64,000 bases of DNA from positions 1,302,001-1,366,000 of the forward strand of contig CAWBTA010000006.1 of assembly GCA_963791625.1 (NCBI GenBank), in the 5' to 3' direction. Origin of the DNA: JANMCE01 sp963791625. Its GTDB lineage: Bacteria > Actinomycetota > Acidimicrobiia > Acidimicrobiales > Ilumatobacteraceae. This document shows, piece by piece, positions 43,542-51,523 of this stretch. How positions within the stretch are numbered: the stretch's first letter is position 1; each line of letters opens with the position of its first letter. Below the pieces are notes generated by a model that saw only the letters and a program-made list of their open reading frames with translations, searched no databases and had not been told where the DNA came from. The position numbers were made by a program, and so were the translations under genes.

Positions 43542-44708
43542 ATGAAGCACACACGAAAGGCACTGGCCACCGTCAGTGCGCTCGCATTCGTTGCCGCTGG
43601 TTGCGGCTCATCCAAGAAGGCAGAACCCGCCGCCACCACCGCTGCGGCCGGCGGGGCCACCACGGCCCAGGCGACTGATGGCAAGATGACGGCGGTCAAG
43701 CTGCAGCTGCAGTGGGTGGCCCAGGCGCAATTCGGCGGCTACTACGCCGCGGTCGATCAGGGTTTCTACAAGGCCGAGGGCCTGGACGTAAACATCATCG
43801 AGGCTGCTGTCGATACGGTGCCGCAGAAGGTCTTGGCTGACGGCCAGGTCGACTTCGCTCTCGCGTGGGTTCCCAAGGCGCTCGCCACCGCGGAGGCAGG
43901 GGCCGATATCGTCAACATCGGTCAGATCTTCCAGCGGTCCGGTACCCGACAGGTGTCGTTCAAGGAAAAGAACATCACCAAGGCTGCCGACTTCGCCGGA
44001 AAGAAGATCGGCAATTGGGGCTTCGGCAACGAGTTCGAGGTGCAGGCCGCGCTCACCAAGGCAGGGGTGAAACCGGCTGAGAACGTGGCCCAGCAATTCG
44101 ACATGAAGGCCCTGCTCGCTGGCGAAATCGATGCTGCTGAAGCCATGACCTACAACGAGTACGCCCAGGTGCTGGAGGCCAAGAACCCCAAGACCGGCAA
44201 GCTCTATACACCTGACGACTTCAACTTGGTCGACTACAACGCCGAGGGTGCTGCCATGCTGCAAGATGCAGTGTGGGCGGATGGAAAGAAGCTTGGTACC
44301 GACAAGGCCTACCAGACGACGGCCACCAAGTTTCTGAAGGCTTCGGTGAAAGGTTGGGCCTTCTGCCGGGACAACGCTCAGAAGTGCGCCGACATCGTGG
44401 TCGCCAAGGGATCCAAGCTCGGCAAGAGCCATCAGCTCTGGCAGATGAACGAAGTGAACAAGCTGATCTGGCCATCACCGAAGGGTGTGGGCATCATCGA
44501 CCCGGCGTTGTGGAAGCAGACGCTCGACATCGCCCAGTCCACGAAGGGGATCGACGGGAAGACCATCCTCACCAAGGCTCCCGACGCGAAGACCTCGAAC
44601 ATGACGTACATGCAGGCTGCGCTCGACGAACTCAAAAAGGACAAGGTCGACGTGGAGGGCGCCGGGTTCAAGCCCATCACCGTCACCCTGAACGAGAACG
44701 GCGAGTAA
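43542..44708 (+). CDS. Substrate-binding lipoprotein, NMT1/THI5-like
   Basis: 388 residues. Signal peptide with lipobox VAAGC (Cys 21), a Thr/Ala linker, then an NMT1-type periplasmic-binding fold: VKLQLQWVAQAQFGGYYAAVDQGFYKAEGLDVNII is diagnostic of HMP-precursor/riboflavin-type binding proteins. FALAWVPKALATAEAG and GKKIGNWGFGNEFE follow. AGGGAGAGA precedes the ATG at 43542. As the last gene of a pyrimidine-catabolism array it probably captures a pyrimidine, hydantoin or related ring compound. Followed by a terminator. Confidence 0.92.
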   Translation: MKHTRKALATVSALAFVAAGCGSSKKAEPAATTAAAGGATTAQATDGKMTAVKLQLQWVAQAQFGGYYAAVDQGFYKAEGLDVNIIEAAVDTVPQKVLADGQVDFALAWVPKALATAEAGADIVNIGQIFQRSGTRQVSFKEKNITKAADFAGKKIGNWGFGNEFEVQAALTKAGVKPAENVAQQFDMKALLAGEIDAAEAMTYNEYAQVLEAKNPKTGKLYTPDDFNLVDYNAEGAAMLQDAVWADGKKLGTDKAYQTTATKFLKASVKGWAFCRDNAQKCADIVVAKGSKLGKSHQLWQMNEVNKLIWPSPKGVGIIDPALWKQTLDIAQSTKGIDGKTILTKAPDAKTSNMTYMQAALDELKKDKVDVEGAGFKPITVTLNENGE

Positions 44709-44727
44709 GCCACCTCGAACGGGCAAT

Positions 44728-44755
44728 GGCCCGGTCTCCGAGCGGAGACCGGGCC
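44728..44755 (+). terminator. Terminator of the pyrimidine/ABC operon
   Basis: Perfect 12-bp stem GGCCCGGTCTCC / GGAGACCGGGCC with loop GAGC, 20 bases after the binding-protein stop. Marks the 3' end of the 36.2-44.7 kb array. Confidence 0.8.
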
Positions 44756-44812
44756 GGCCCGAGGACTACCGAGCTCCTATCAGTTCTCGATCGTCGCGGG
44801 CTACGATGACGC

Positions 44813-45253
44813 ATGGGCAAGCTTGAACAAGTTGGCGAGCAACATGGATGGCGCTGCTGGCTCTGTGATGAACCGGTTGATCGCACCATCGTCAACGACC
44901 CGCGCGGGCCAAGTATCGACAGCGTGCTCACGAAAGCCAAGAGCAAGAAGACGGGCATAACCGAGGAGCGGCTGGCTCACCGGGCGTGTAACACCAAGAA
45001 GGGTGCGGTAACACCGATCGTTCACTGGAGCGACGATCTCTTCCTCAGCGACCCTGCACCGATCCTTGTCAGCGTTGACCGGCTCGAGCGCAAGGGCGGC
45101 AAGGAAATCATGGCCCGCTGCCCCAGCCTCGCCGACGCCGAAGAGGCCGCAACCTGGCTCGTTGACCGGTTGTCGCGCTTGCGACCCGGCTGGCCAGTGA
45201 CGACCGAGATCGAGACCGGTGGCGGGCAGTTCCTTCTGGTCCTACGCGCCTGA
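44813..45253 (+). CDS. HNH-like protein with altered catalytic motif
   Basis: 146 residues. N-terminal CWLC (15-18) and a later LAHRACNTKKG (about 58-68) match the zinc and Asn/Lys parts of HNH endonucleases found widely in actinobacteria. Where the first HNH histidine is expected (usually SxDHxxP) the sequence reads PSIDSVLTKAKSKK, with Ser in place of His. The second half (about 80-146) is an unrelated-looking domain. Nuclease activity is therefore doubtful; it may have a binding role. Monocistronic; converges on the GGDEF gene. Confidence 0.65.
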   Translation: MGKLEQVGEQHGWRCWLCDEPVDRTIVNDPRGPSIDSVLTKAKSKKTGITEERLAHRACNTKKGAVTPIVHWSDDLFLSDPAPILVSVDRLERKGGKEIMARCPSLADAEEAATWLVDRLSRLRPGWPVTTEIETGGGQFLLVLRA

Positions 45254-45281
45254 TCTGTTGGGAGGAACCATCTTAAAGGAG

Positions 45282-46505
45282 TCAGCGACGGTGTTTTGAA
45301 GCCAACATTGCTTGATCCGCCAGACTGAGCAACGCTTCGGCGTCGGTGAGCCCAGAGCTGAACCCAACGCTGAAGGAGACCTGCACGGCCTCACCCTGTA
45401 CAAGGATCGGGGCGCTCATCACCATCGCCAGGCGGTCACTGATAACCGCAGCGGGTGGAGAGGACGGGCCGAGTACCAGTACGAACTCGTCCCCGCCGAG
45501 CCGCGCCGCGAGGTCGCTTGTCCGAAGTGACGAGGTCAGTCGAGCGGCCACTACCTTCAGCACTTCGTCACCGGCAGCGTGGCCCAGACGATCATTGACG
45601 GCCTTGAAGCCATCGAGGTCGAGGTATACCAGCAGCACGTCGTCACCGTGATCAAGGCGGGTGCGTAGATCCTGCTCGAGCGCTCGACGATTTCCCAGCC
45701 CGGTGAGCGGGTCGCGCATGGCTGCCCGCTGGAGTTCTTCGGTGGCGAAATGGTTCCCGAGGGCAATCGCAACCTGTCGAGCAACCTGCACGCTTGCGTC
45801 AATATCGAACGGGTTCGGCGTATCGGTCTGGCACCAGAACCGAGCCAAACCCACTACTTCACCGCTCGTTGGATCGAGGAGTTCACACTGCCGGGCGTTG
45901 CGGTACACGGCAATCTGCTGCGGCCCATAAGGAACCGGGGCGTTGGCCGTCGCCACGAGCAGCGCGCCGGCACTGTCAAAGATGGCCGCGGCTGGCTGTC
46001 CCGGGTCCGACGACGTGAACTGGGTAAGAACCACCGCGAGGATCTCGGCCAGTTCGGCACCCATGCGGGCGAGCTCAATAGCTTTGGTTACCTGGCGCAA
46101 CTGGGTGGAGGCAGCCAGGTCGACGAGGATCATGCCAATATCGGGATCGTCGTAGAAGTTGGTCAGCGAGGTCTCCAAAGGCGTGTACGTACTGTCCGGC
46201 GTGCGGAAGCGCACTTCCCGGACATGGCGTTGTCGGTGGGCCGAACGACTCGACGGATCCACGATCGACTCGTACGCCAGGGTCTCAACCACGGTGGTGT
46301 GGTCGTCAGGATGAACGAACTCAAATGCTGCGGTTCCCACGACCTGCGACGGTGCCCATCCGAGGAGCAGTTCCGTGCTCGGGGAAACCCAGCGCACAAT
46401 GAGGTCCCTGTCGACAAGCACCGACGCCCGTAACCACGATCGGTCCATGGCCAGCTTGGCCACAGAGTCCAGTCCGTTTGTCGTTGCTGCCGCGCCCGTC
46501 GTCAT
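45282..46505 (-). CDS. PAS-GGDEF diguanylate cyclase
   Basis: 407 residues, no membrane helix. PAS domain about 20-130 (LIVRWVSPSTELLLGWAPSQVVG), a GAF-like middle (about 140-235), and a GGDEF domain about 245-400 with RDPLTGLGNRRAL, DLDGFKAVNDRLGHAAGDEVL and LAARLGGDEFVL. The signature is intact, so c-di-GMP synthesis is expected. An RxxD inhibitory site before GGDEF is present as RTSD in SSLRTSDLAARLGGDEF. It may balance the EAL protein at 26.4-28.9 kb. Confidence 0.92.
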   Translation of the reverse strand: MTTGAAATTNGLDSVAKLAMDRSWLRASVLVDRDLIVRWVSPSTELLLGWAPSQVVGTAAFEFVHPDDHTTVVETLAYESIVDPSSRSAHRQRHVREVRFRTPDSTYTPLETSLTNFYDDPDIGMILVDLAASTQLRQVTKAIELARMGAELAEILAVVLTQFTSSDPGQPAAAIFDSAGALLVATANAPVPYGPQQIAVYRNARQCELLDPTSGEVVGLARFWCQTDTPNPFDIDASVQVARQVAIALGNHFATEELQRAAMRDPLTGLGNRRALEQDLRTRLDHGDDVLLVYLDLDGFKAVNDRLGHAAGDEVLKVVAARLTSSLRTSDLAARLGGDEFVLVLGPSSPPAAVISDRLAMVMSAPILVQGEAVQVSFSVGFSSGLTDAEALLSLADQAMLASKHRR

Positions 46506-46577
46506 TGCAGCTCTGTCGGCATCTTCACCGAAGAGTTGACTCTGGTGGGGCTCAAGTCATGCGATCTATGGCAACCT

Positions 46578-47933
46578 TCAGGCAATCGAGGACGGGTTCT
46601 CCAATGCGTCCACGATGCTGCGACAGAACGCCGCCGCCGGTGCGCCGTCAAGCACGCGGTGATCCCAGGTAAGGCTGAGTGTCATTCGCTTGCGAATGCC
46701 GATCGCACCGTCGATGGCAACAACGTCGTCACGGATACGACCCACACCCAATATCGCGACGTTCGGCGGATTGATAACGGGCGTGAAAGCGTCGACACCG
46801 AACATGCCAAGGGTGGAGACGCTGAAGGTTGCGCCCTCAAGGTCGCTCGGAGCCAATGCCCCTCGGCGAGCCGCGTCGGCCAGGCGGCTCGTTTCGGCTG
46901 CGAGGGCGTCGAGACGAAGGCGGTCGGCGTGGCGGACCACCGGCACGATCAGTCCGTTGTCGAGCGCAACCGCAAGTCCGACATGGACGTCAGGGAGCAG
47001 GGCGATCTCATCGCCCACCACCTGCGCGTTCACATTCGGGTGCTGCCCAAGAGCACGAGCGGCAGCGGCCATAACGTAATCGGTGAAGCTGGGTGCCCCT
47101 CCTGTGACTTTGCGGGTCTCGCGATCGCTCACGACGGCGTTCATATCGGCATCCATCGTGAGCGTGAGCTGCGCCATATCACGCAGCGAGGCGTGCATCC
47201 GCTTGGCGATGGTGCCGCGCATACCGGCCATCCGGACCGTGCGCGTCGGGGTTTGCAAGAGGGGCGCGTCGGCAACCACCGCGCTTGGCGCAGCCACCTG
47301 CGGCGTGCTCAACCGCATCCGCACATGAAACGCGACGGCGCTTCGCGTCACGGGTCCGTTCGGCTGATCTGGCATTACCCCGGCGAGATCAACGCCGAGC
47401 AGGTCGGCCAGCTCGACGGCGTCGGACGTGGCGGCCACGCCGGAACGCTGGAGCATCGGTGACACTTCGACTGCGACATGGTGTTCCGTCACATCGAGCG
47501 AGACGATGCGGCCACCGGGGCCGGTGCCCACTACACGAGCAAGATCGACGCCCTGATCGGACGCGATCCGACGGGCGTTGGGCGATGCGACGAGCCGACC
47601 GTGCCGCTGCGGGGTCGTGACCGAGGCCAGCGGTGCGGTGGAGACCACAGGAGCGGCCGCAATTGAAGACGGGGCTGATGGTGCTGGCACCTCCTCGCCC
47701 GGGCTGAGGACATAGGCGATGACCGCGCCGCACGGAAAGACGTCACCTTCTCGGGCGACGTGATGCAGCACACCCTCAGCAGAGATTTCGACCTCGGTCT
47801 CCACCTTGTCCGTTTCGATCCGCATGACGACGGCACCAGCCGCAACGGGCTGACCGTCGGCAATCAACCACTCGAGGATGGTTGCTTCCTCCATCGTGAG
47901 ACCAAGCTTTGGCATGGTGAATTCAGTCGCCAT
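46578..47933 (-). CDS. 2-oxoacid/acetoin dehydrogenase E2 (dihydrolipoyl acyltransferase)
   Basis: 451 residues. One lipoyl domain (1-77) with the lipoylated Lys at 43 (IETDKVETEVE). A peripheral-subunit-binding domain lies at about 114-149 (VASPNARRIA; GVDLARVVGTGPGGRI). A second, similar stretch at about 165-203 (GVDLAGVMPDQPNGPVTRSAV) looks like a diverged duplicate. The catalytic domain has SFTDYVMAAAARAL and the HRVLDG motif near the end. Transfers an acyl group to CoA within an E1-E2-E3 complex; no E3 gene is nearby. Last gene of the SDR-ThuA-E1alpha-E1beta-E2 unit. Confidence 0.92.
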   Translation of the reverse strand: MATEFTMPKLGLTMEEATILEWLIADGQPVAAGAVVMRIETDKVETEVEISAEGVLHHVAREGDVFPCGAVIAYVLSPGEEVPAPSAPSSIAAAPVVSTAPLASVTTPQRHGRLVASPNARRIASDQGVDLARVVGTGPGGRIVSLDVTEHHVAVEVSPMLQRSGVAATSDAVELADLLGVDLAGVMPDQPNGPVTRSAVAFHVRMRLSTPQVAAPSAVVADAPLLQTPTRTVRMAGMRGTIAKRMHASLRDMAQLTLTMDADMNAVVSDRETRKVTGGAPSFTDYVMAAAARALGQHPNVNAQVVGDEIALLPDVHVGLAVALDNGLIVPVVRHADRLRLDALAAETSRLADAARRGALAPSDLEGATFSVSTLGMFGVDAFTPVINPPNVAILGVGRIRDDVVAIDGAIGIRKRMTLSLTWDHRVLDGAPAAAFCRSIVDALENPSSIA

Positions 47934-47941
47934 GAACGTCC

Positions 47942-48940
47942 TCAGTGAACCTTGCCGGGGCGAGCAACGGCAGCACGAATGCCGTCCGCGATACGGGCCG
48001 CATCGGGAAGGTACAGCTGTTCCAGCACCGGACTGAACGGTACGGGCGAGAACGGTGCCGCGATACGACCGATGGGAGCATCGAGATAGTCGAACGCTTC
48101 CTCCTGAATCTGCGCGGCGATCTCGGCCCCAAGACCACCGAAACGCACCGCTTCGTGCACCACGACCGCATGGTTGGTGCGACGCACCGACTCGACCACC
48201 GTGGCGATATCGAATGGCTGCAAGGTACGCGGGTCGATGATCTCGCATTCGATACCTTCAGCCGCCAAGATGTCGGCCGCGGCCAGCGCATCGGTAACCA
48301 TGCGGCCGTAGGCGACCACGGTGACGTGCGTGCCCGGTCGAACGATCTTGGCGACACCGAGGGGGATGCTGTACGGCTCCTCGGGGACGATGGTGCTCGC
48401 TCCGAACAGGCGCTTGTGCTTCACCATCACCGTTGGATTGTCCTCACGGATGCATGCGGTCATAAGACCCTTCATGTCATACGCGTTCGACGGGTACACC
48501 ACCTTCAGCCCAGGAATGTGGCACAGAATGGCTTCGAGGCTCTGGCTGTGTTGCGCGGAGGCCGACACGCCGGCACCGCCGGTGGTGGTGATGGTGAGCG
48601 GCACCGTAGGCACGCCACCGAACATGTACTTGATCTTGGCGGCCTGGTTCACGATCTGGTCCATGGCCACGCAGATGAAGTCCATGAACATCAGATCGAC
48701 GATCGGTCGCAGTCCGCTGACGGCGGCACCGACACCGAGACCAACGATGGCCTGCTCACTGATGGGTGTGTCGACCACACGGTCCTCGCCGAACTCTTTC
48801 TGCAGGCCGTCGAAGGTGTGGAACACGCCGCCGAACGCACCGACATCCTCACCGGCCACGAACACGTCGGGGTCGGCCTGCATCGCCTGAAAGACAGCCT
48901 CACGGAAGGCGTGCGCGTAAGAGAGTTTGCGATCACTCAC
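47942..48940 (-). CDS. Thiamine-dependent dehydrogenase E1 component, beta subunit
   Basis: 332 residues. Transketolase central fold (FVAGEDVGAFGGVF; DTPISEQAIVGLGVGAA; MDQIVNQAAKIKYMFGG) and C-terminal domain (VAYGRMVTDALAAADILAAEGIECEIIDPRTLQPFD). Matches AcoB/PdhB beta subunits. GTG at 48940 overlaps the E1-alpha TGA as GTGA. Substrate class (pyruvate, acetoin or branched 2-oxoacid) is not decidable from sequence alone. Confidence 0.93.
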   Translation of the reverse strand: MSDRKLSYAHAFREAVFQAMQADPDVFVAGEDVGAFGGVFHTFDGLQKEFGEDRVVDTPISEQAIVGLGVGAAVSGLRPIVDLMFMDFICVAMDQIVNQAAKIKYMFGGVPTVPLTITTTGGAGVSASAQHSQSLEAILCHIPGLKVVYPSNAYDMKGLMTACIREDNPTVMVKHKRLFGASTIVPEEPYSIPLGVAKIVRPGTHVTVVAYGRMVTDALAAADILAAEGIECEIIDPRTLQPFDIATVVESVRRTNHAVVVHEAVRFGGLGAEIAAQIQEEAFDYLDAPIGRIAAPFSPVPFSPVLEQLYLPDAARIADGIRAAVARPGKVH

Positions 48941-49905
48941 GACGCCATCACCGTGTACACGTCGGCCGTGAGTTGATCGGCAGTTGGCACCGGGCTTGCA
49001 TCGGCGAAGGCGATGGCTTCCGTTATGTCGGCTCGCACCTTGTCCCACACGCCTTCGAGCGCTTCCTTCGCGACGCCACGCTCGATCATGCGTTCTTCGA
49101 GCACATCGATGGGGTCACGCGCCTTCCAGTTGGCCACCTCGTCGTCGCTTCGGTACTTCAGACCAAGGTTCTGGATGCCGTGATGGTTGTAGAACCGGTA
49201 GGTCTTGGCTTCGATGAAGGACGGACCGTCTCCGCGTCGAGCGCGGGCGACGGCAACAGCTGCTACCTCATGTACGGCCTCCACGTCCATGCCATCGACG
49301 ATGACGCCGGGCATGCCGTACCCAGCGGCACGCTCCACCACGTCGTTGATGGCCATGGTCTTGCTGCGAGGTGTGAACTCGCCGTACTCGTTGTTCTCGC
49401 AGGCAAAGATGACGGGCAGGTGCAGGGCGCAGGCCATGTTGGCGGCTTCGTGAAAGGCACCGATGTTGGTGGCGCCATCGCCGAAGAACGCCACCGCCAC
49501 CTGGCCGCGTTTGCGGTACTTGGCAGCGAACCCGGCGCCGACCGCAATGGGCGCGCCCGCACCGACGATGCCGTTGGCACCCAGCATGCCGAGGTCGAGA
49601 TCGTTGATGTGCATCGAGCCGCCCTTGCCCTTGCAGTAGCCGGTGCTCTTCGCCATCAACTCGGCCATCATCCGGTTGAAGTCACCGCCCTTGGCCACAA
49701 GGTGACCGTGGCCGCGGTGGGTGGAGGTGATGGCGTCATCATCGTTGAGGTTGGCGCAGATACCCGATGCCACGGCCTCCTGGCCGACATACAGATGGAG
49801 GAAGCCGGGCAGGCGCGCTGCTTCGGCGAGCTTGCCGGCCGCTTCCTCGAACAGTCGGATACGGACCATGCGGTAGTGCAGGTCGTGATGTAGCTCGGTC
49901 GTCAT
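48937..49905 (-). CDS. Thiamine-dependent dehydrogenase E1 component, alpha subunit
   Basis: 322 residues. Binds thiamine diphosphate through GDGATNIGAFHEAANMA ... NN (about 160-190); upstream blocks HLYVGQEAVASGI, STHRGHGHLVAKGGD and KGKGGSMHI are those of AcoA/PdhA. GGGGAG seven bases before the ATG at 49905. ATGA overlap with the upstream ThuA-like gene ties it to the SDR-ThuA pair, an unusual link for a 2-oxoacid dehydrogenase. Confidence 0.93.
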   Translation of the reverse strand: MTTELHHDLHYRMVRIRLFEEAAGKLAEAARLPGFLHLYVGQEAVASGICANLNDDDAITSTHRGHGHLVAKGGDFNRMMAELMAKSTGYCKGKGGSMHINDLDLGMLGANGIVGAGAPIAVGAGFAAKYRKRGQVAVAFFGDGATNIGAFHEAANMACALHLPVIFACENNEYGEFTPRSKTMAINDVVERAAGYGMPGVIVDGMDVEAVHEVAAVAVARARRGDGPSFIEAKTYRFYNHHGIQNLGLKYRSDDEVANWKARDPIDVLEERMIERGVAKEALEGVWDKVRADITEAIAFADASPVPTADQLTADVYTVMAS

Positions 49906-50663
49906 GAAGTCTCCCCTTTGGCCCAACGCAATGATCGTCGCAGAAGCTCGTAGAACGCCGGGAGTTCCCACGAGCAACGATCGATGTTGGGGTAGTAATC
50001 CTTGATCGGTGTCATGTCGTAGTGGCTCCGGCAGTGCCCGAGTGTGTTGTACAGAACGGCACCCTTACCGAGCGGTCGAAGGTACATCACGAGATGTTGC
50101 CCGTTGACCTCGGTCCAGTCACTTTCAGCGAAACCACCGGCGGTGCCCTGCCAGGTGGTGTGCAACAACGGCGTGAGAGCTCCGCGATCGGGGTACTCGC
50201 TCAGATACAACTCGTCAGTGGCGTCGAACGGCTCGATGCCTGCCACCAACCAGTGCGTGGGGTCGGTGATTTCGACGCGGTAGGGCTCAATGGGCGGATG
50301 GGCGATGAACTGCGAACCGAGGGTGTCCACCCAGAGCGGAAATGGACGAGGCGTTTCCACCGGTCGAACCGCGGCACTCCCGAGCGCGGCATTGCTGCCG
50401 TGTAAGGCAAGCCAACGACCGCCTCCTTCCACCCACTCCCGCATGCGGCGCTGCGCAAAGACCGACGGACGAACATCACACGTGTAGCTGACCACCAGCG
50501 TGGCTGCCGCAAGGCCTGACGTGTCCTCGTAATCAGGCTGCACCCGCACGCGGAACTGATCATGCTCGGCCAACAGTTTGAGCAGTTCGAGGCGGGCGAA
50601 ATCGAAGTCGTGATACTTCCCACCCACCACCAGTACAACGTCGATTCGCCCCCCGGCGCTCAT
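49902..50663 (-). CDS. ThuA-like (glutamine-amidotransferase-fold) protein, copy 1
   Basis: 253 residues. ThuA/trehalose-utilisation fold: VVLVVGGKYHDFDFARLELLKLL at the N-terminus, LVVSYTCDVRPSVF, GGRWLALHGSNAAL, HPPIEPYRVEITDPTHWLVAGIEPFDATDELYLSEY, and GKGAVLYNTLGHCRSHYD. ThuA domains resemble class I glutamine amidotransferases without a catalytic Cys; many accompany sugar or glycoside oxidation. Coupled by a one-base overlap to an SDR upstream and by ATGA to E1-alpha downstream. Its pairing with an SDR recurs at 54.4-56.0 kb. Confidence 0.82.
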   Translation of the reverse strand: MSAGGRIDVVLVVGGKYHDFDFARLELLKLLAEHDQFRVRVQPDYEDTSGLAAATLVVSYTCDVRPSVFAQRRMREWVEGGGRWLALHGSNAALGSAAVRPVETPRPFPLWVDTLGSQFIAHPPIEPYRVEITDPTHWLVAGIEPFDATDELYLSEYPDRGALTPLLHTTWQGTAGGFAESDWTEVNGQHLVMYLRPLGKGAVLYNTLGHCRSHYDMTPIKDYYPNIDRCSWELPAFYELLRRSLRWAKGETS

Positions 50664-51418
50664 CAGTAATTAACGCGCTTCAGGAACCCACCGTCAACGG
50701 TGACGTTCACGCCGTTTACATGACTGGCTCGCGGGCTGGCGAGGAACACGACCACATCGGCCACCTCTTGGGCGCTGCCGAGCTGGCCGCCCGGATGGGC
50801 CTTTTCGGTAGCGGCGACGAACTCGGGCTTGCTTTCCTTGATCTTGTCCCAGTCGCCGCCCTCGATGAAGATCGGCCCAGGTGACACCACGTTGCAACGG
50901 ATACCCTGGGCGCCGAGCACCTGCGCCTGGCCGAGCGTCCAACTGGTCATGGCTGCTTTGAGGGCGCTGTAGCTGCCGCTTCCGCTGCCAAAGTGCTCAG
51001 CCGATGCGGTCGTGCCAATGCTGATGAGCGCTCCCCCGCCGGCACTGAGCGCCGCCTTGGCCGCGTCCACGCCGTTGACCAGTGCCATCATGTCGATGTC
51101 GAGATTGCTCTGCCAGTGCTCGAGCGTCTTGCCGCCCTTGCCGGATGTGTTGTGCACGTAGATGTCCAAGCCGCCAAGTTGCTCGATGGCGCTCGCGACG
51201 AACGCCCGTAGTGATTCAGGGTTGGCGGCGTCAACGACCGCACCGACGACAGTGCCCATCGCGGAAAGTTCGGCGACGGCCTGATCGACATCGGCTTTCG
51301 TACGCGCGCAGAGGGCGACGGATGCGCCTTCGGCCAGAAGCGTCTCCACGATGGCACGGCCGATGCCCTTGGTGGAGCCGGTGACGAGTGCTTTCTTGCC
51401 AGCCAATTGCAGGTCCAT
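50663..51418 (-). CDS. Short-chain dehydrogenase/reductase, copy 1 of a paired module
   Basis: 251 residues. Cofactor loop VTGSTKGIGRAI (12-23), NTS in place of NNAG, catalytic Ser in ISIGTTAS and Tyr-Lys in SYSALKAAM (about 147-155), then VVSPGPIFIEGGDWDKIKE. Close paralogue of the SDR at 54.4 kb (shared GTTASxEH and SPGPIxIxGGxW blocks). First gene of a five-gene overlapping unit ending with E2. Divergent from the acyl-CoA dehydrogenase gene. Confidence 0.92.
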   Translation of the reverse strand: MDLQLAGKKALVTGSTKGIGRAIVETLLAEGASVALCARTKADVDQAVAELSAMGTVVGAVVDAANPESLRAFVASAIEQLGGLDIYVHNTSGKGGKTLEHWQSNLDIDMMALVNGVDAAKAALSAGGGALISIGTTASAEHFGSGSGSYSALKAAMTSWTLGQAQVLGAQGIRCNVVSPGPIFIEGGDWDKIKESKPEFVAATEKAHPGGQLGSAQEVADVVVFLASPRASHVNGVNVTVDGGFLKRVNY

Positions 51419-51490
51419 AGTGGTGTTTCCTCGTTCGCAAAGGGAGGGAGTTCGCCAGAGCTTGGCGTCGCCCGAGGTGATAAGTGAAAC

Positions 51491-51501
51491 TGTAGGCTAC
51501 A
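51491..51501. promoter_or_regulatory. Perfect 11-bp palindrome in the SDR / acyl-CoA dehydrogenase divergent region
   Basis: TGTAGGCTACA lies in the 105-base gap between two divergent genes. It contains TAGGCT, a plausible -10 box (TAnnnT) for the plus-strand gene. A TetR/GntR-type repressor site is a reasonable guess. Confidence 0.4.
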
Positions 51502-51523
51502 ACAAGTAACTAGGGGGAAATCA

